Of a DNA stretch of 5,218 bases, positions 4,922 through 5,218 are shown piece by piece (within the stretch, counting starts at the first letter, position 1; each line of letters opens with the position of its first letter). The DNA is taken from NCBI GenBank assembly GCA_009702305.1, contig WLIH01000246.1:1-5218 (forward strand), written 5' to 3'. The notes beneath the pieces are model-generated. The model was not told the origin of the DNA. It saw only the letters and a list, made by a program, of their open reading frames with translations, and did not search any database. Origin of the DNA: Actinomycetota bacterium (GTDB taxonomy: Bacteria; Actinomycetota; Actinomycetes; Propionibacteriales; Nocardioidaceae). A program made the translations under genes and the position numbers.

Positions 4922-5218
4922 TCACGGCGCGGCGACGCGGTTGTACGCCGCCAGTCGCCACCGACCGTCCTGGTCGACCAGTTCGACGCGGCCGCAGTTG
5001 TCCAGGCCGCGCAGTGTGTGGAACGTGTCATCCGGCCAGCCGAGCATGGCCCCCGTGGCTACCCGGATCGCGGCACCGTGGGACACGGCGACCGCGCACT
5101 CTCCATCGGCGAGCAGCCCGCTCAGGTCGCCGAGCGCCGCGAGCATCCGCACGCGCACGGCGCTGGTGCGCTCGGCGCTCGCGACGGCGTCGTAGTCGCC
5201 CTGGCGGAAGCGGGCGTA
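4922..5218 (-). CDS. Histidine phosphatase family protein (C-terminal 98 residues)
   Basis: The frame runs from the window edge to TGA at 4924-4922; the start and the N-terminal RHG motif with the phosphorylated His are outside. The visible part begins YARFRQGDYDAV and contains CAVAVSHGAAIRV, whose His is the second catalytic histidine of the phosphoglycerate mutase-like superfamily, followed by LGWPDDTFHTLRGLDNCG and a C-terminal strand VELVDQDGRWRLAAYN. The family transfers phosphate through a phospho-His intermediate in the cytoplasm. From memory, an actinobacterial gene of this type lies downstream of nadD and rsfS, as does Rv2419c (glucosyl-3-phosphoglycerate phosphatase) of M. tuberculosis; a GpgP-like role is therefore possible but cannot be confirmed from this fragment. 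tRNA-Ala follows on the same strand. Confidence 0.9.
   Translation of the reverse strand, partial: YARFRQGDYDAVASAERTSAVRVRMLAALGDLSGLLADGECAVAVSHGAAIRVATGAMLGWPDDTFHTLRGLDNCGRVELVDQDGRWRLAAYNRVAAP

Noticed and set aside
4725..5195. Plus-strand frame of 156 codons containing GAEGTRTPDPLHAMQMR
   Set aside because: This is the antisense translation of the tRNA-Ala and the phosphatase gene. The GAEGTRTPDP string is a well-known false protein made from tRNA 3' ends.

Overview
The window looks like a high-GC actinobacterial chromosome, probably Nocardioidaceae (Nocardioides-like). This rests on the very high G+C with G/C-biased third positions, the actinobacterial families present (DUF5994, Rv0910-type SRPBCC, SCP-x-like thiolase start, LIP-type secreted lipase), and a histidine phosphatase gene followed by tRNA-Ala(GGC). 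No transposase, integrase, CRISPR array or phage gene is visible. The genus is an inference; the phylum is well supported.

Layout, left to right. Positions 1-1950 hold two minus-strand genes in one probable operon: an acyl-CoA dehydrogenase (808-1950), then, 43 bp downstream, an open-ended gene (764 to beyond position 1). That gene encodes an SRPBCC domain of the Rv0910 type running in frame into the N-terminus of a thiolase. A 149-bp divergent intergenic region (1951-2099) with an 18-bp inverted repeat separates them from a plus-strand TetR-family regulator (2100-2759). Convergent to it is a minus-strand secreted LIP-family lipase (2803-4068); the 43-bp gap holds most of a four-copy 9-bp tandem repeat that carries a ladder of in-frame stops. 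A 206-bp divergent region (4069-4274) has a CRP/GlxR-like GTGA-N6-TCAC site and a second dyad. Next comes a plus-strand DUF5994 gene (4275-4661), a 15-bp perfect inverted repeat (4668-4719), a tRNA terminator, tRNA-Ala(GGC) on the minus strand (4772-4844), and the C-terminal 98 codons of a histidine phosphatase (4922-5218, minus).

How the genes may work together (inference): the lipase would release fatty acids outside the cell, the acyl-CoA dehydrogenase and thiolase domain would act at the first and last steps of acyl-CoA beta-oxidation, and the TetR regulator is placed to control the dehydrogenase/thiolase operon and itself. The histidine phosphatase-tRNA part looks like core genome and the left part like a lipid-catabolism module. 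The most unusual item is the SRPBCC-thiolase fusion; the rest is largely recognisable.
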